Shown here in pieces: positions 9,073-16,306 of a DNA stretch of 64,000 bases. The notes under the pieces were generated by a model. That model was not told the origin of the DNA, did not search any database, and saw only the letters and a list, made by a program, of their open reading frames with translations. Every line of letters begins with the position of its first letter. Position 1 is the stretch's first letter. The DNA is from Dyadobacter sp. CY326 (lineage in GTDB: Bacteria > Bacteroidota > Bacteroidia > Cytophagales > Spirosomataceae). The stretch covers positions 248,001 through 312,000 of the forward strand of contig NZ_JAJUXI010000006.1 in the NCBI RefSeq assembly GCF_021390515.1. Reading direction: 5' to 3'. Position numbers and translations under genes: made by a program.

Positions 9073-10359
9073 ATGAACAATCGCCGGTCCTTTTTCCGAA
9101 AGAGCGCGGCCATTGGCATCGGCGCCTTTGGTCTTAACAGTCTGTTCAACGAGCTCCATGCCGAAAGTTTTCATGAAGCAGAAAAGCTTTGGAATGCAAG
9201 CAGCGCCGATAATGAAGATTACTGGTCGGTGATCCAGGATGCTTACACGGCGAGCAAAGGCGACATCATCATTCTCAATAACGGAGGCGTTTCGCCTTCT
9301 CCTATTGCCGTGCAGGAAGCTTTGGAAAAATACAACAAAGCAGCCGCTCAAGGCCCTTCCTATTATATGTGGCGGATCATTGACAAAGGTCGCGAGCCGC
9401 TCAGGCAGCGTTTGGCTAAATTAGCTGGCTGCGATGCCGAGGAAATTGCGATCAACCGCAATGCTACGGAAGCGCTTAACACGATCATTTTCGGCCTGCC
9501 GCTGGAAAAAGGAGATGAAATTATCGGCACCATTCAGGATTATCCGAACATGATCCAGGCGTGGAAGCAAAGGGAAATGCGCGACGGATTGGTTTATAAA
9601 CAGCTTTCTTTTGATTTTCCAATTGAAAACGATGAACAGATTGTAAAGGCTTACGCGGATGCGGTGACCCCCAAAACCAAGATCATTCACGTGACGCATA
9701 TCATCAACTGGGTCGGGCAGATTATGCCGGTTAAAAAGATCTGCGACATGGCGCACAGCAAAGGAATTGAGGTCGTTGTAGACGGCGCGCACACATTCGG
9801 TTTGCTCGATTTCAAAATCCCTGATCTGGGTTGTGATTATTTTGGAACAAGTCTGCACAAATTTTTGAGTGCGCCTGTGGGAAGCGGCATGATGTGGGTT
9901 AAGAAAGAAAAAATCGAAAAACTATGGCCCTTACTCTGCAACAGTCAGCCAAAAAGCAAAGATATCCGCAAATTTGAAACCTTGGGCACACGCAGTTTTT
10001 GCATTGAGCAGGCCATTGGCGAGGCCATCAATTTCCAGGAAGGCATTGGTTCAAAAAGGAAACAGGAACGCGTGCATTATTTGAAAAAATACTGGGCCGA
10101 AAAAGCATTGCAAATACCGGGTGTCAAAATCCATACATCACTAAAACCTGAATATTCGTGCGCCATTGCGGGTGTAAGCATTGATGGCATGAAGCCGGAA
10201 GAGCTGGACAGCAAACTGATGAAAGAATATCAGATTCATACGGTGGGAATAAATTGGGAAAATATTCATTGTGTGCGTGTTACGCCCCATGTTTATACCA
10301 AAATAAGTGATCTCGACAAGTTTGTCGGCGCACTCGAAAAGATTGCAAAAAAAGCCTGA
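9073..10359 (+). CDS. Tat-exported PLP-dependent aminotransferase class V-fold enzyme
   Basis: This 428-residue protein has a twin-arginine-type signal (NNRRSFFRKSAAIGIGAFG) followed by a fold-type I PLP enzyme of the class V (isopenicillin N epimerase/cysteine desulfurase-like) group. PLP contacts are visible: Asp237 and His240 (VVVDGAHTFG) and the Schiff-base Lys263 (TSLHKFLSAP). Residues 66-100 (ILNNGGVSPSP ... YYMWRI) match the isopenicillin-N-epimerase-like N-terminal part. Periplasmic PLP enzymes of this group are common in Bacteroidota, but their substrates are not known. It is a single-gene unit ending at the terminator at 10384-10424. Confidence 0.87.
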   Translation: MNNRRSFFRKSAAIGIGAFGLNSLFNELHAESFHEAEKLWNASSADNEDYWSVIQDAYTASKGDIIILNNGGVSPSPIAVQEALEKYNKAAAQGPSYYMWRIIDKGREPLRQRLAKLAGCDAEEIAINRNATEALNTIIFGLPLEKGDEIIGTIQDYPNMIQAWKQREMRDGLVYKQLSFDFPIENDEQIVKAYADAVTPKTKIIHVTHIINWVGQIMPVKKICDMAHSKGIEVVVDGAHTFGLLDFKIPDLGCDYFGTSLHKFLSAPVGSGMMWVKKEKIEKLWPLLCNSQPKSKDIRKFETLGTRSFCIEQAIGEAINFQEGIGSKRKQERVHYLKKYWAEKALQIPGVKIHTSLKPEYSCAIAGVSIDGMKPEELDSKLMKEYQIHTVGINWENIHCVRVTPHVYTKISDLDKFVGALEKIAKKA

Positions 10360-10383
10360 CAAGCATTCCAACTTACCATTTAG

Positions 10384-10424
10384 AAGCATAATCTTCGCCT
10401 ATCCGGCTGGGTTATGCTTTTTTG
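10384..10424 (+). terminator. Intrinsic terminator after the PLP enzyme gene
   Basis: The arms AAGCATAATC (10384-10393) and GGTTATGCTT (10410-10419) pair with one T-G wobble, and a short inner GCC/GGC helix extends the stem. A T run follows to 10423. Confidence 0.75.
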
Positions 10425-10507
10425 TTTACAGTATATTCCGGGTTTGACCGTTTATAGTAGTGTAGGATTTGAAAGTCGGTAAATTCAGCCACTTGAAACA
10501 ATTGCAT

Positions 10508-10537
10508 TTTGATGCGGGCTCGAAATTTTTATTTTTG
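10508..10537 (+). promoter_or_regulatory. Bacteroidota-type promoter for the UPF0323/ATP-grasp operon
   Basis: TTTG at 10508-10511 and TATTTTTG at 10530-10537 are separated by 18 nt, close to the consensus TTTG-N19-TAnnTTTG used by the primary sigma factor of Bacteroidota. Transcription would begin near 10544, about 20 nt before the ATG. The -7 element overlaps the 18-mer repeat at 10533-10550. Confidence 0.5.
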
Positions 10538-10550
10538 ATTGCATCAGCTT
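10533..10550 (+). repeat. 18-bp exact repeat, copy 1
   Basis: TTTTGATTGCATCAGCTT occurs here and again at 27430-27447, both times in the leader of a gene on the same strand. Here it overlaps the -7 promoter element and the likely start of transcription. Confidence 0.6.
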
Positions 10551-10566
10551 AAAAACCAAGTTAAAT

Positions 10567-11184
10567 ATGACCCAGTTACGAAAGGGTTCTTTCATTAAAA
10601 GAGCCAAAGATATTAGCATTAGCGGAGCGTTGGCGCTGGCCATTTTGTCCTCCGGCATTGGCATGACAGGTTGCGGTTCCAATGAAGACGAAGAAGCATA
10701 CAGTTATGAAGAAAGTTCTTATTCGAAAGGCATTCGCTCGCATATTAAGGAAGTGAAGCCGGGTGAATTCAAAATAACGGACGAAGAAAGCGTCGACGCA
10801 GACAAATCCGTTGCAATTGTAACCTATCTCGACGGACACACCGATTCACTGAGCACAGCAGCAGCCAAAGCATTAATCGATGACGAAATCAAGAATAACA
10901 ATGCCAATGTAGGACACCACAGCGGCCTTTCGAGCATGCTTTTGTATGGTGGAATGGGTTATATGTTGGGAAGAAGTTCGGGGAATTCTTACATGAACAA
11001 CTTCCGTGGCCGGGACAACGGAAACATGGCCAGAGGCTTTTACAGTGATCCAAATGTTTATAACAGATCACAAAGCGCAGTGCAGCAAGTCAATGCTTCG
11101 CGCACAACGCGCACGGTGACTGCCCGTCCAAAAGGCGGCAGAAATGGTTTCTTTGGTCGCTCTGCGGGCAGAAGCGGAGGTTAA
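10567..11184 (+). CDS. UPF0323 family lipoprotein
   Basis: This 205-residue predicted lipoprotein has a basic N-terminus, a hydrophobic segment (ISGALALAILSSGIGMTGC) and a Cys that fits a lipobox. The pattern of an N-terminal membrane segment, an acidic and Ser/Tyr-rich stretch, a glycine-rich middle (LLYGGMGYMLGRSSG) and an Arg/Gly/Ser-rich C-terminus with NGFFGRSAGRSGG matches what I remember of UPF0323 proteins from Helicobacter. Function is unknown. It lies 15 nt before a glutathionylspermidine-synthase-like ATP-grasp gene and shares a promoter with it. Enterobacteria pair a similar low-complexity membrane protein (YgiB) with the ligase YgiC. A plausible role, by inference, is as the partner or protein substrate of the ligase. 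Confidence 0.7.
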   Translation: MTQLRKGSFIKRAKDISISGALALAILSSGIGMTGCGSNEDEEAYSYEESSYSKGIRSHIKEVKPGEFKITDEESVDADKSVAIVTYLDGHTDSLSTAAAKALIDDEIKNNNANVGHHSGLSSMLLYGGMGYMLGRSSGNSYMNNFRGRDNGNMARGFYSDPNVYNRSQSAVQQVNASRTTRTVTARPKGGRNGFFGRSAGRSGG

Positions 11185-11199
11185 TTTAAATTTGAAATA

Positions 11200-12372
11200 A
11201 TGATTAAATTAAAATCGCTTTCCAATCATCCGGAAAAAGCACTTCAAAATGTAGGCTGGGACTGGATGCTGGGAGCAGACACAGCACCCTATGTCGTGAG
11301 CGATGTGGTGGTGATCAGTGAAGCGCAGGCTGTCCAGTATTATGAAGCAGCCGGGACATTGTACGAAATGATGGTGGAAGCCGGGCAATATGTGATCGAC
11401 AATGGCCTTTTTAAAGATATGGGCATCCCTGAAAACCTCATTGAGCTGATCGAGCTTTCGTGGCAGGACGACCGCCAGATTCATTTATATGGAAGATTTG
11501 ACCTCGCGGGAGGGATTGACGACGAGCCTGTTAAGCTTATAGAATTCAATGCCGACACCGCAACTTGCATTCCTGAAACGGCAGTGGTTCAATGGGCGCA
11601 CCTGCGCATGAACGGACTGGACGACTCCCAGCAATTCAACACACTTTACGAGACGCTCGTTGGTCAGTTCAGATATTTAAAGGAAGCGAATAACGACCTC
11701 GATGCTTCCATCCTTTTCTCCACCATGCGCGGCTATCCCGAAGACGACACCAATGTTGCGTTGCTTACAGAGGCGGCACGGGAAGCCGGTTTCGACGTAG
11801 ACTTTGCGTATATAGAGGAGGTTGAGTTTTCAAACGGAGAAGGGATTTTCAAAATGGTGCCCAATTCCAATGATTTTGTACGCTTCGATTTCTGGTTCAA
11901 ACTCGTGCCCTGGGAATATATTGGCAACGACGAGCCGGAGCTGGCAACAATGCTCACAGACATTGTTAAGAACCGCAAAGCCGTCATTCTGAATCCCGCT
12001 TACACGCTTTTATTCCAATCGAAATACATTCTGAAAGTGTTATGGGATCTTTATCCATATCATCCTTTGCTGCTGCAAACAGAGCGCTATGCATTGCCGC
12101 ATAAAAAGTCGGTGAGTAAAGTGCTTTTTGGCCGTGAAGGCGCCAATGTTTCCATTTTAGAAAAAGGCGGAGAAGTGCTGGAAAGCGTTGAAGGTGAATA
12201 CGATGACCAACCAAAAATTTATCAGGAATATCTCACTTTCCCCGTAGATGCAGCCGATCATTCCTATCAGGCGGGAGTGTTTTATGCTGGTGAAGCCTGC
12301 GCGCTTGGCTTCCGGCGCGGTGGGCGCATTCTGGACAACAAAGCGCAGTTCGTTGGTCACATCGTAGACTAA
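11200..12372 (+). CDS. Glutathionylspermidine synthase-like ATP-grasp amide ligase
   Basis: This 390-residue protein belongs to the glutathionylspermidine synthase C-terminal (ATP-grasp) family, the group of E. coli YgiC and YjfC. Recognisable segments are AVQYYEAAGTLYEM near residue 45, DLAGGIDDEPVKLIEFNADT around 100-120 (substrate loop, ending in the family's E-x-N-A-D-T), NPAYTLLFQSKYILKVLWDL around 265-285, and PHKKSVSKVLFGREGANV (ATP-binding Lys and Gly-rich loop). It has no amidase domain, so it is not a full bifunctional Gss. Family members form amide bonds using ATP; for the YgiC type the real substrate is unproven. Its tight pairing with the UPF0323 lipoprotein suggests peptide or protein tailoring, which is inference. 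No signal peptide is visible. Confidence 0.85.
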   Translation: MIKLKSLSNHPEKALQNVGWDWMLGADTAPYVVSDVVVISEAQAVQYYEAAGTLYEMMVEAGQYVIDNGLFKDMGIPENLIELIELSWQDDRQIHLYGRFDLAGGIDDEPVKLIEFNADTATCIPETAVVQWAHLRMNGLDDSQQFNTLYETLVGQFRYLKEANNDLDASILFSTMRGYPEDDTNVALLTEAAREAGFDVDFAYIEEVEFSNGEGIFKMVPNSNDFVRFDFWFKLVPWEYIGNDEPELATMLTDIVKNRKAVILNPAYTLLFQSKYILKVLWDLYPYHPLLLQTERYALPHKKSVSKVLFGREGANVSILEKGGEVLESVEGEYDDQPKIYQEYLTFPVDAADHSYQAGVFYAGEACALGFRRGGRILDNKAQFVGHIVD

Positions 12373-12609
12373 TTGCCTGTTTTTAATTTTAATTCAACGT
12401 GTCGTAATTGCCTGTCAATGTTGTTGATACGTCAAAATCAACCGCAGGGTAACTGAAACGACCGTTTGCTAATCTTTTTAATAAAAAACGGTTTTGAATT
12501 ACAAAGTTTGTAGCGGCAGTTGAGGTTGTGTCTGGTATGCGTTTTGTCTAGCAACGCAATCAGTCAATTCAACGCCGGATCAGCCTGAAAATTCTTAAAC
12601 AAAACTGTA

Positions 12610-12942
12610 ATGATACACGAAAAAATTTTTCAATTAAAAAATGGACGAGAAGCCAAAGTCATAGTAAAAGGTTATTTCCTTCACGATAGTCCGCAACGAA
12701 GCACAGAATACGAAATATTGATCCGCGAACCCAAAGAAAAATACTTCCGGGCACCGATTGGAATCAATCATCCACAATATTGGAAATTGAAACGATTAAC
12801 TTCACAACAAGCCAGATTATTAGTCATGGAATACAGTGGAGTCTCGCAACGGCAAGTCAATCAAGCCATTAACGAATTCAATACAGTTTTGAGTTTCCCC
12901 GCAGCGCACATTGGCCTGCAATACGAGACAGAATTGGTATAA
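12610..12942 (+). CDS. Conserved hypothetical protein, 110 aa
   Basis: I do not recognise this family. It is a small soluble protein without signal peptide or membrane helix, with alternating basic and hydrophobic stretches (KNGREAKVIVKGYFLHD, EYEILIREPKEKYF, HPQYWKLKRL) and a helical C-terminal half (SQQARLLVMEYSGVSQRQVN). The codon pattern looks like coding sequence and no other frame is open over the full length. It is flanked by 237 nt and 295 nt of AT-rich non-coding DNA, so it is transcribed on its own. It could be a small regulator or a stress protein; nothing in the context decides. Confidence 0.6.
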   Translation: MIHEKIFQLKNGREAKVIVKGYFLHDSPQRSTEYEILIREPKEKYFRAPIGINHPQYWKLKRLTSQQARLLVMEYSGVSQRQVNQAINEFNTVLSFPAAHIGLQYETELV

Positions 12943-13020
12943 ACTCAATCAGATTTCATGATTTGCAAAAAAGACAACAACAGTTCCGTGCAAATCACAT
13001 TCATTCGGATTTTCACTTGT

Positions 13021-13069
13021 AAAGCGGGCGAATAACTTTCATTAAAAATGAAGTTGTTTTGTCCGCTTT
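13021..13069 (+). other. Two-tier RNA hairpin downstream of the 110-aa gene
   Basis: The outer arms AAAGCGGGC (13021-13029) and GTCCGCTTT (13061-13069) pair with one G-T wobble. An inner helix AACTTTCATT/AATGAAGTT (13034-13043 with 13047-13055) has one bulged base. An AT-rich tail follows, but the T run is weak, so this is either a poor terminator or a structured RNA. The rest of the 12943-13237 gap holds nothing else I can name. Confidence 0.4.
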
Positions 13070-13237
13070 AATATTTTCTTCGCGTTTCACCCATTCGACA
13101 GACTCGCGATTCTCGCCTTTTTTACAAAATAATCCTCAATTCCAGGCTGCAATGCTAATATAGACGGTTAAAAAACGCGTAGATGATGCTTTTAACCTTG
13201 GCTTCATCGCCAAAGCACTTAACGTTATCATAAAATC

Positions 13238-13984
13238 ATGCAAACCGGTTTCAGCGGGCAAGTTGCGATCATCACCGGAGCTGCCTCCGGCCTCGGCCTT
13301 GTTATTGCGCATAAGCTTCTGAATGAAGGCGCTTATGTTGGTCTTTTCGATTTAAATATTGCATCCCTCCAAGCAGAGTTTATTGGCAACCCCGACAAGG
13401 AAGAGTTTGTCAGCGTCGATGTCTCCAATCAGGAAATGGTGGAAAAAGGCGTGGCGCAGGTTGTTGCGCGTTTCGGGAAAGTGGACATTCTCATTAATTG
13501 TGCGGGAATAACGGGAGCAACCAATCTAAAAAGTCATGAAGTGGACCCCGCAAACCTGCGGAAAGTGTTTGACGTCAACTTCACCGGAAGTTTTTACACA
13601 TCCAAAGCCGTGCTGCCGCATATGATCGCGAACCATTACGGGCGTATTTTGCACATTGCCTCCATTGCCGGAAAGGAAGGAAACGCCGGAATGCTGGCCT
13701 ATTCCGCTTCAAAAGCCGCCGTTATCGGCATGACCAAAGTGCAGGGAAAAGAATATGCAGAAAGCGGAATCACGATCAATGCATTGGCTCCTGCCGTCAT
13801 CGAAACGCCCCTTGTGCACGCAATGCCGGATACGCAGGTGAAATACATGACCGACAAAATTCCCATGAAACGCTGCGGAACACTCGAAGAAGCGGCCAAC
13901 ATGGCCACATTCATTGTATCCGCGGAAAACAGTTTTACAACAGGTTTCACATTCGACCTTTCGGGCGGAAGAGCGACTTACTGA
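13238..13984 (+). CDS. SDR family NAD(P)-dependent oxidoreductase
   Basis: This 248-residue classical short-chain dehydrogenase has the Rossmann cofactor loop TGAASGLGLV near residue 15, NCAG near residue 88, the catalytic Ser in HIASIAG and the Tyr-x3-Lys in AYSASKAAVIG, and ends in the usual FTTGFTFDLSGGRATY. A spelled-out acidic residue after beta-2 (LFDLN) suggests NAD(H) over NADP(H). It most resembles the 3-oxoacyl-ACP reductase/gluconate 5-dehydrogenase-like SDRs that act on sugars or hydroxy acids. Its end overlaps the end of the convergent cupin gene by 7 nt. Substrate unknown. Confidence 0.9.
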   Translation: MQTGFSGQVAIITGAASGLGLVIAHKLLNEGAYVGLFDLNIASLQAEFIGNPDKEEFVSVDVSNQEMVEKGVAQVVARFGKVDILINCAGITGATNLKSHEVDPANLRKVFDVNFTGSFYTSKAVLPHMIANHYGRILHIASIAGKEGNAGMLAYSASKAAVIGMTKVQGKEYAESGITINALAPAVIETPLVHAMPDTQVKYMTDKIPMKRCGTLEEAANMATFIVSAENSFTTGFTFDLSGGRATY

Positions 13985-14316
13985 TTCTTTTCCAGTTCGA
14001 TAAAATCTTCGCGGACCGGCGTAAAGCAGTCGATTACTTTACATTGCGTATGTGCAACAGCGGAGTGCAGCGCGTGCGAAGGAATATATGCGGTCATGCC
14101 TTTGGTCAAAAGCATTTTTTCGCCGTCAATAATGAATTCAAGTTCGCCTTCCAAAACATGGCACCATTGCTCGTGATGGTGACTGTGTTCGGGCAAGATT
14201 GTGCCGTTATCGATCGTGAAATGTCCAAAGGTCATTTTATCTGAATGTGAGAGCGTTCCGTGGATGCCATCCCAGATTTTGACGTGTTTATTTGTATTAA
14301 AGTTTACAAAAGGCAT
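13978..14316 (-). CDS. Small cupin domain protein
   Basis: This 112-residue single-domain cupin has both conserved motifs: the metal-binding run PEHSHHHEQWCHVLEGELEF (motif 1, three His and a Glu) and a shorter motif 2 around PSHALHSAVAH. It is soluble with no signal peptide. Small cupins of this sort are sugar isomerases, dioxygenases or ligand sensors; the sequence alone does not say which. It converges on, and overlaps by 7 nt, the SDR gene. Its GTG/ATG choice is clear because the ATG at 14316 begins the usual first strand (MPFVNFNTN). Confidence 0.85.
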   Translation of the reverse strand: MPFVNFNTNKHVKIWDGIHGTLSHSDKMTFGHFTIDNGTILPEHSHHHEQWCHVLEGELEFIIDGEKMLLTKGMTAYIPSHALHSAVAHTQCKVIDCFTPVREDFIELEKNQ

Positions 14317-14374
14317 AAAAGCGGCTTATTTAGCTTAAATCGAAATTTAAAAGTAATGAAAACGCAATGAGCTA

Positions 14375-14405
14375 TTTGCTATTGATGTCGCTTTTTATAC
14401 ATTTG
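14375..14405 (+). promoter_or_regulatory. Consensus Bacteroidota promoter for the 14.4-20.3 kb operon
   Basis: TTTG at 14375-14378 and TACATTTG at 14398-14405 are separated by exactly 19 nt, a full match to TTTG-N19-TAnnTTTG. The predicted transcription start is near 14412, about 25 nt before the TTG start of the first gene. This is the best promoter match in the window. Confidence 0.6.
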
Positions 14406-14436
14406 CATATTCCGACGAAATTTTAATATAATAACA

Positions 14437-14991
14437 TTGCGCAGGATTTTATCCATACTGCTTTTGGGGCTGCTGCTTTACAACATGGTAGGCTATTCGA
14501 TAGTTTACCTGTCGGAAGACACGCACACCATTAGTGAGCGGGGAAAAGATCTGGTTCAACAAACTTCGGATTCGCAGGATATTGTGATCAAAGTGCCTGT
14601 GGCCGTTCCTTACCAAAACAACTGGGAAGCGCCGGAGCAAGTGGAAGGTCAGATTGTGCATGAAGGGCAATATTACCAAATGAAAAGCCGCCAGCTGATC
14701 AATGACACCATGTATGTGCATTGTGAGTTTGACCAAACCGCCAGAGAACGGTTCAGCGATCTTGCTTCGAAAATCAATGATCAGGTTACAGGCAATGCGC
14801 CTAACCCGCAAAAAGACCAGCATTCCAACATCCTGAAAAATTTCGTTAAAGAATACATGTCCCAGGACAGGAAACATGTGTTTTATTTACTCGAATGGGC
14901 GCCAGCTCAAAATGTTGCCGTTTTCTACGTGCAACTCAATTCCTTCGAAAAACATTTTACCATTCCTTCGCCGCCACCCGATCTGGCTTAG
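14437..14991 (+). CDS. Exported/anchored hypothetical protein, first gene of the TonB/AhpD-like operon
   Basis: I do not recognise a named domain. The protein has 184 residues and an N-terminal signal or anchor helix (RRILSILLLGLLLYNMVGY), so most of it faces the periplasm. The start is a TTG: no ATG or GTG lies in frame that would keep the signal sequence, and the TTG is about 25 nt after the predicted transcription start. The mature part is polar, with a YYQMKSRQLINDTMYVHCEFD strand region (in parts) and a C-terminal FYLLEWAPAQNVAVFYVQL. Similar small exported proteins often stand at the head of receptor operons in this phylum, from memory. A role in metal or ligand sensing would be a guess. 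Confidence 0.65.
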   Translation: MRRILSILLLGLLLYNMVGYSIVYLSEDTHTISERGKDLVQQTSDSQDIVIKVPVAVPYQNNWEAPEQVEGQIVHEGQYYQMKSRQLINDTMYVHCEFDQTARERFSDLASKINDQVTGNAPNPQKDQHSNILKNFVKEYMSQDRKHVFYLLEWAPAQNVAVFYVQLNSFEKHFTIPSPPPDLA

Positions 14992-15131
14992 TAACATCTT
15001 CATTTCTCCTTTTTGCTCGCATGCGACAGACATGCATTTCCGGACTTGAACCGTTCCTCAGAGAATTTTACTGAAAAATGGGGCTTGCCAAAAGGAGAAA
15101 AAATCATCTTACTAACTCAGATTTTTTCAAA

Positions 15132-15692
15132 ATGGCGCATATCGCATTGCCCGACGAATCGCTTCCTGGCATCGTTGGACTGTTTAACTTCCGGCCCGAA
15201 ACGGCCAAATCACTCCGTTGGCTTGCTGACACGCTTTTACGCGGAGAGTCGCCCTTAACCAGCGGTGAGAGAGAGCTCATTGCAGCTTATGTTTCCCATT
15301 TAAACGATTGCCAGTTTTGCCACATGTCGCATGCCTCGGCTGCTATGGCGCATTTGTCCTGCGATCTGGACAAAATTGCAGACATCCGTAATGACTTCAA
15401 GGAAATTCCGGTAACGCCAAAACTGCGTGCATTGCTTGCAATCGCAGCCAAAGTGCAGAAAAGCGGAAAAGAAGTTTCTGATGAAGACGTTGCAGCCGCA
15501 CGGGCAGAAGGCGCCATTGATCGTGAAATTCACGACACGGTCCTCATTGCAGCCTCATTCTGCATGTTCAATCGCTATGTGGACGGCCTGGGCACCTGGG
15601 CACCTCAGGACAATGAGGATTACCGGGAAATGGGACAACGTATGGCCTTCAAAGGTTACATTCCAGCTCCTGTGGAAGCGGTTAAGCAGTAA
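15132..15692 (+). CDS. AhpD-like carboxymuconolactone decarboxylase family protein, copy 1
   Basis: This 186-residue all-helical protein of the CMD/AhpD superfamily has the peroxidase-type active site: Glu in GERELIAAYVSHLNDCQFCH with the CQFC redox pair and a following His (CHMSHA). In AhpD the two Cys and nearby Glu/His reduce peroxides or recycle AhpC. The gamma-carboxymuconolactone decarboxylases lack the CxxC, so a thiol-redox role is favoured. I chose the ATG at 15132 because the protein then begins MAHIALPDESLPG, matching the next gene product (MPHIPLPEHLPG); earlier in-frame codons would add an unrelated 18 residues. It is followed 26 nt later by a paralogue. Confidence 0.85.
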   Translation: MAHIALPDESLPGIVGLFNFRPETAKSLRWLADTLLRGESPLTSGERELIAAYVSHLNDCQFCHMSHASAAMAHLSCDLDKIADIRNDFKEIPVTPKLRALLAIAAKVQKSGKEVSDEDVAAARAEGAIDREIHDTVLIAASFCMFNRYVDGLGTWAPQDNEDYREMGQRMAFKGYIPAPVEAVKQ

Positions 15693-15718
15693 TTTTTCAA
15701 ATTCAAAATCAGTAAGCA

Positions 15719-16294
15719 ATGCCACACATTCCATTGCCGGAACATTTGCCGGGAATAACAGGTCTGCTGGAATACAACAAAGAAACCGCAGCGCCGATCC
15801 GAGAGTTAACGCAATTTATACTGCGAGGTGAATCCACATTGACGCCGGGAGAACGTGAGCTCATAGCGACGATCGTTTCGCACAACAATGCCTGCAAATT
15901 CTGCACAGCCGCGCACACCGCCGCAGCGGATCTGCTTTTGGGCAACACCGAAACCTGCGAAATCATGAAGCAGGACATTGACGCCGCACCCGTGAGCGAC
16001 AAAATGAAAGCCTTATTGAAAATCGCTAAGCAAGTTCAGATCAGCGGGAAAGCCGTGACCACCGAAGCGATTGCAGAGGCGAAAAATAACGGCGCAACCG
16101 ACATTGAAATCCACGACACGGTCCTCATTGCCGCCCTGTTTTGCCTTTATAACCGCTATGTGGACGGAATGGCGACCGTCGCGCCTGCCAATCCCGAATT
16201 TTACCAAGGACTCGGCCAACGTCTGGTTGACAATGGCTACAACAGATTAACCAATGGTTACGACCATTTGAAAAAACAAGAACAACCCGCATAA
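15719..16294 (+). CDS. AhpD-like carboxymuconolactone decarboxylase family protein, copy 2
   Basis: This 191-residue paralogue of the preceding gene is similar along the whole length, with identical blocks such as EIHDTVLIAA and NRYVDG. The catalytic set is kept: GERELIATIVSHNNACKFC with Glu, the CKFC pair and a His three residues on (CTAAHT). The pair comes from a tandem duplication, and both copies keep the redox residues, so neither looks decayed. It lies 12 nt before a TonB-dependent receptor gene, implying co-translation. AhpD-type proteins act as trimers, so a mixed complex of both copies is possible but not shown. Confidence 0.85.
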   Translation: MPHIPLPEHLPGITGLLEYNKETAAPIRELTQFILRGESTLTPGERELIATIVSHNNACKFCTAAHTAAADLLLGNTETCEIMKQDIDAAPVSDKMKALLKIAKQVQISGKAVTTEAIAEAKNNGATDIEIHDTVLIAALFCLYNRYVDGMATVAPANPEFYQGLGQRLVDNGYNRLTNGYDHLKKQEQPA

Positions 16295-16306
16295 ACCAAC
16301 TCCTCT

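Noticed and set aside
15132-16294. Gamma-carboxymuconolactone decarboxylases of aromatic breakdown
   Set aside because: Both proteins have the CxxC and His of the AhpD type, and no pca genes are nearby.
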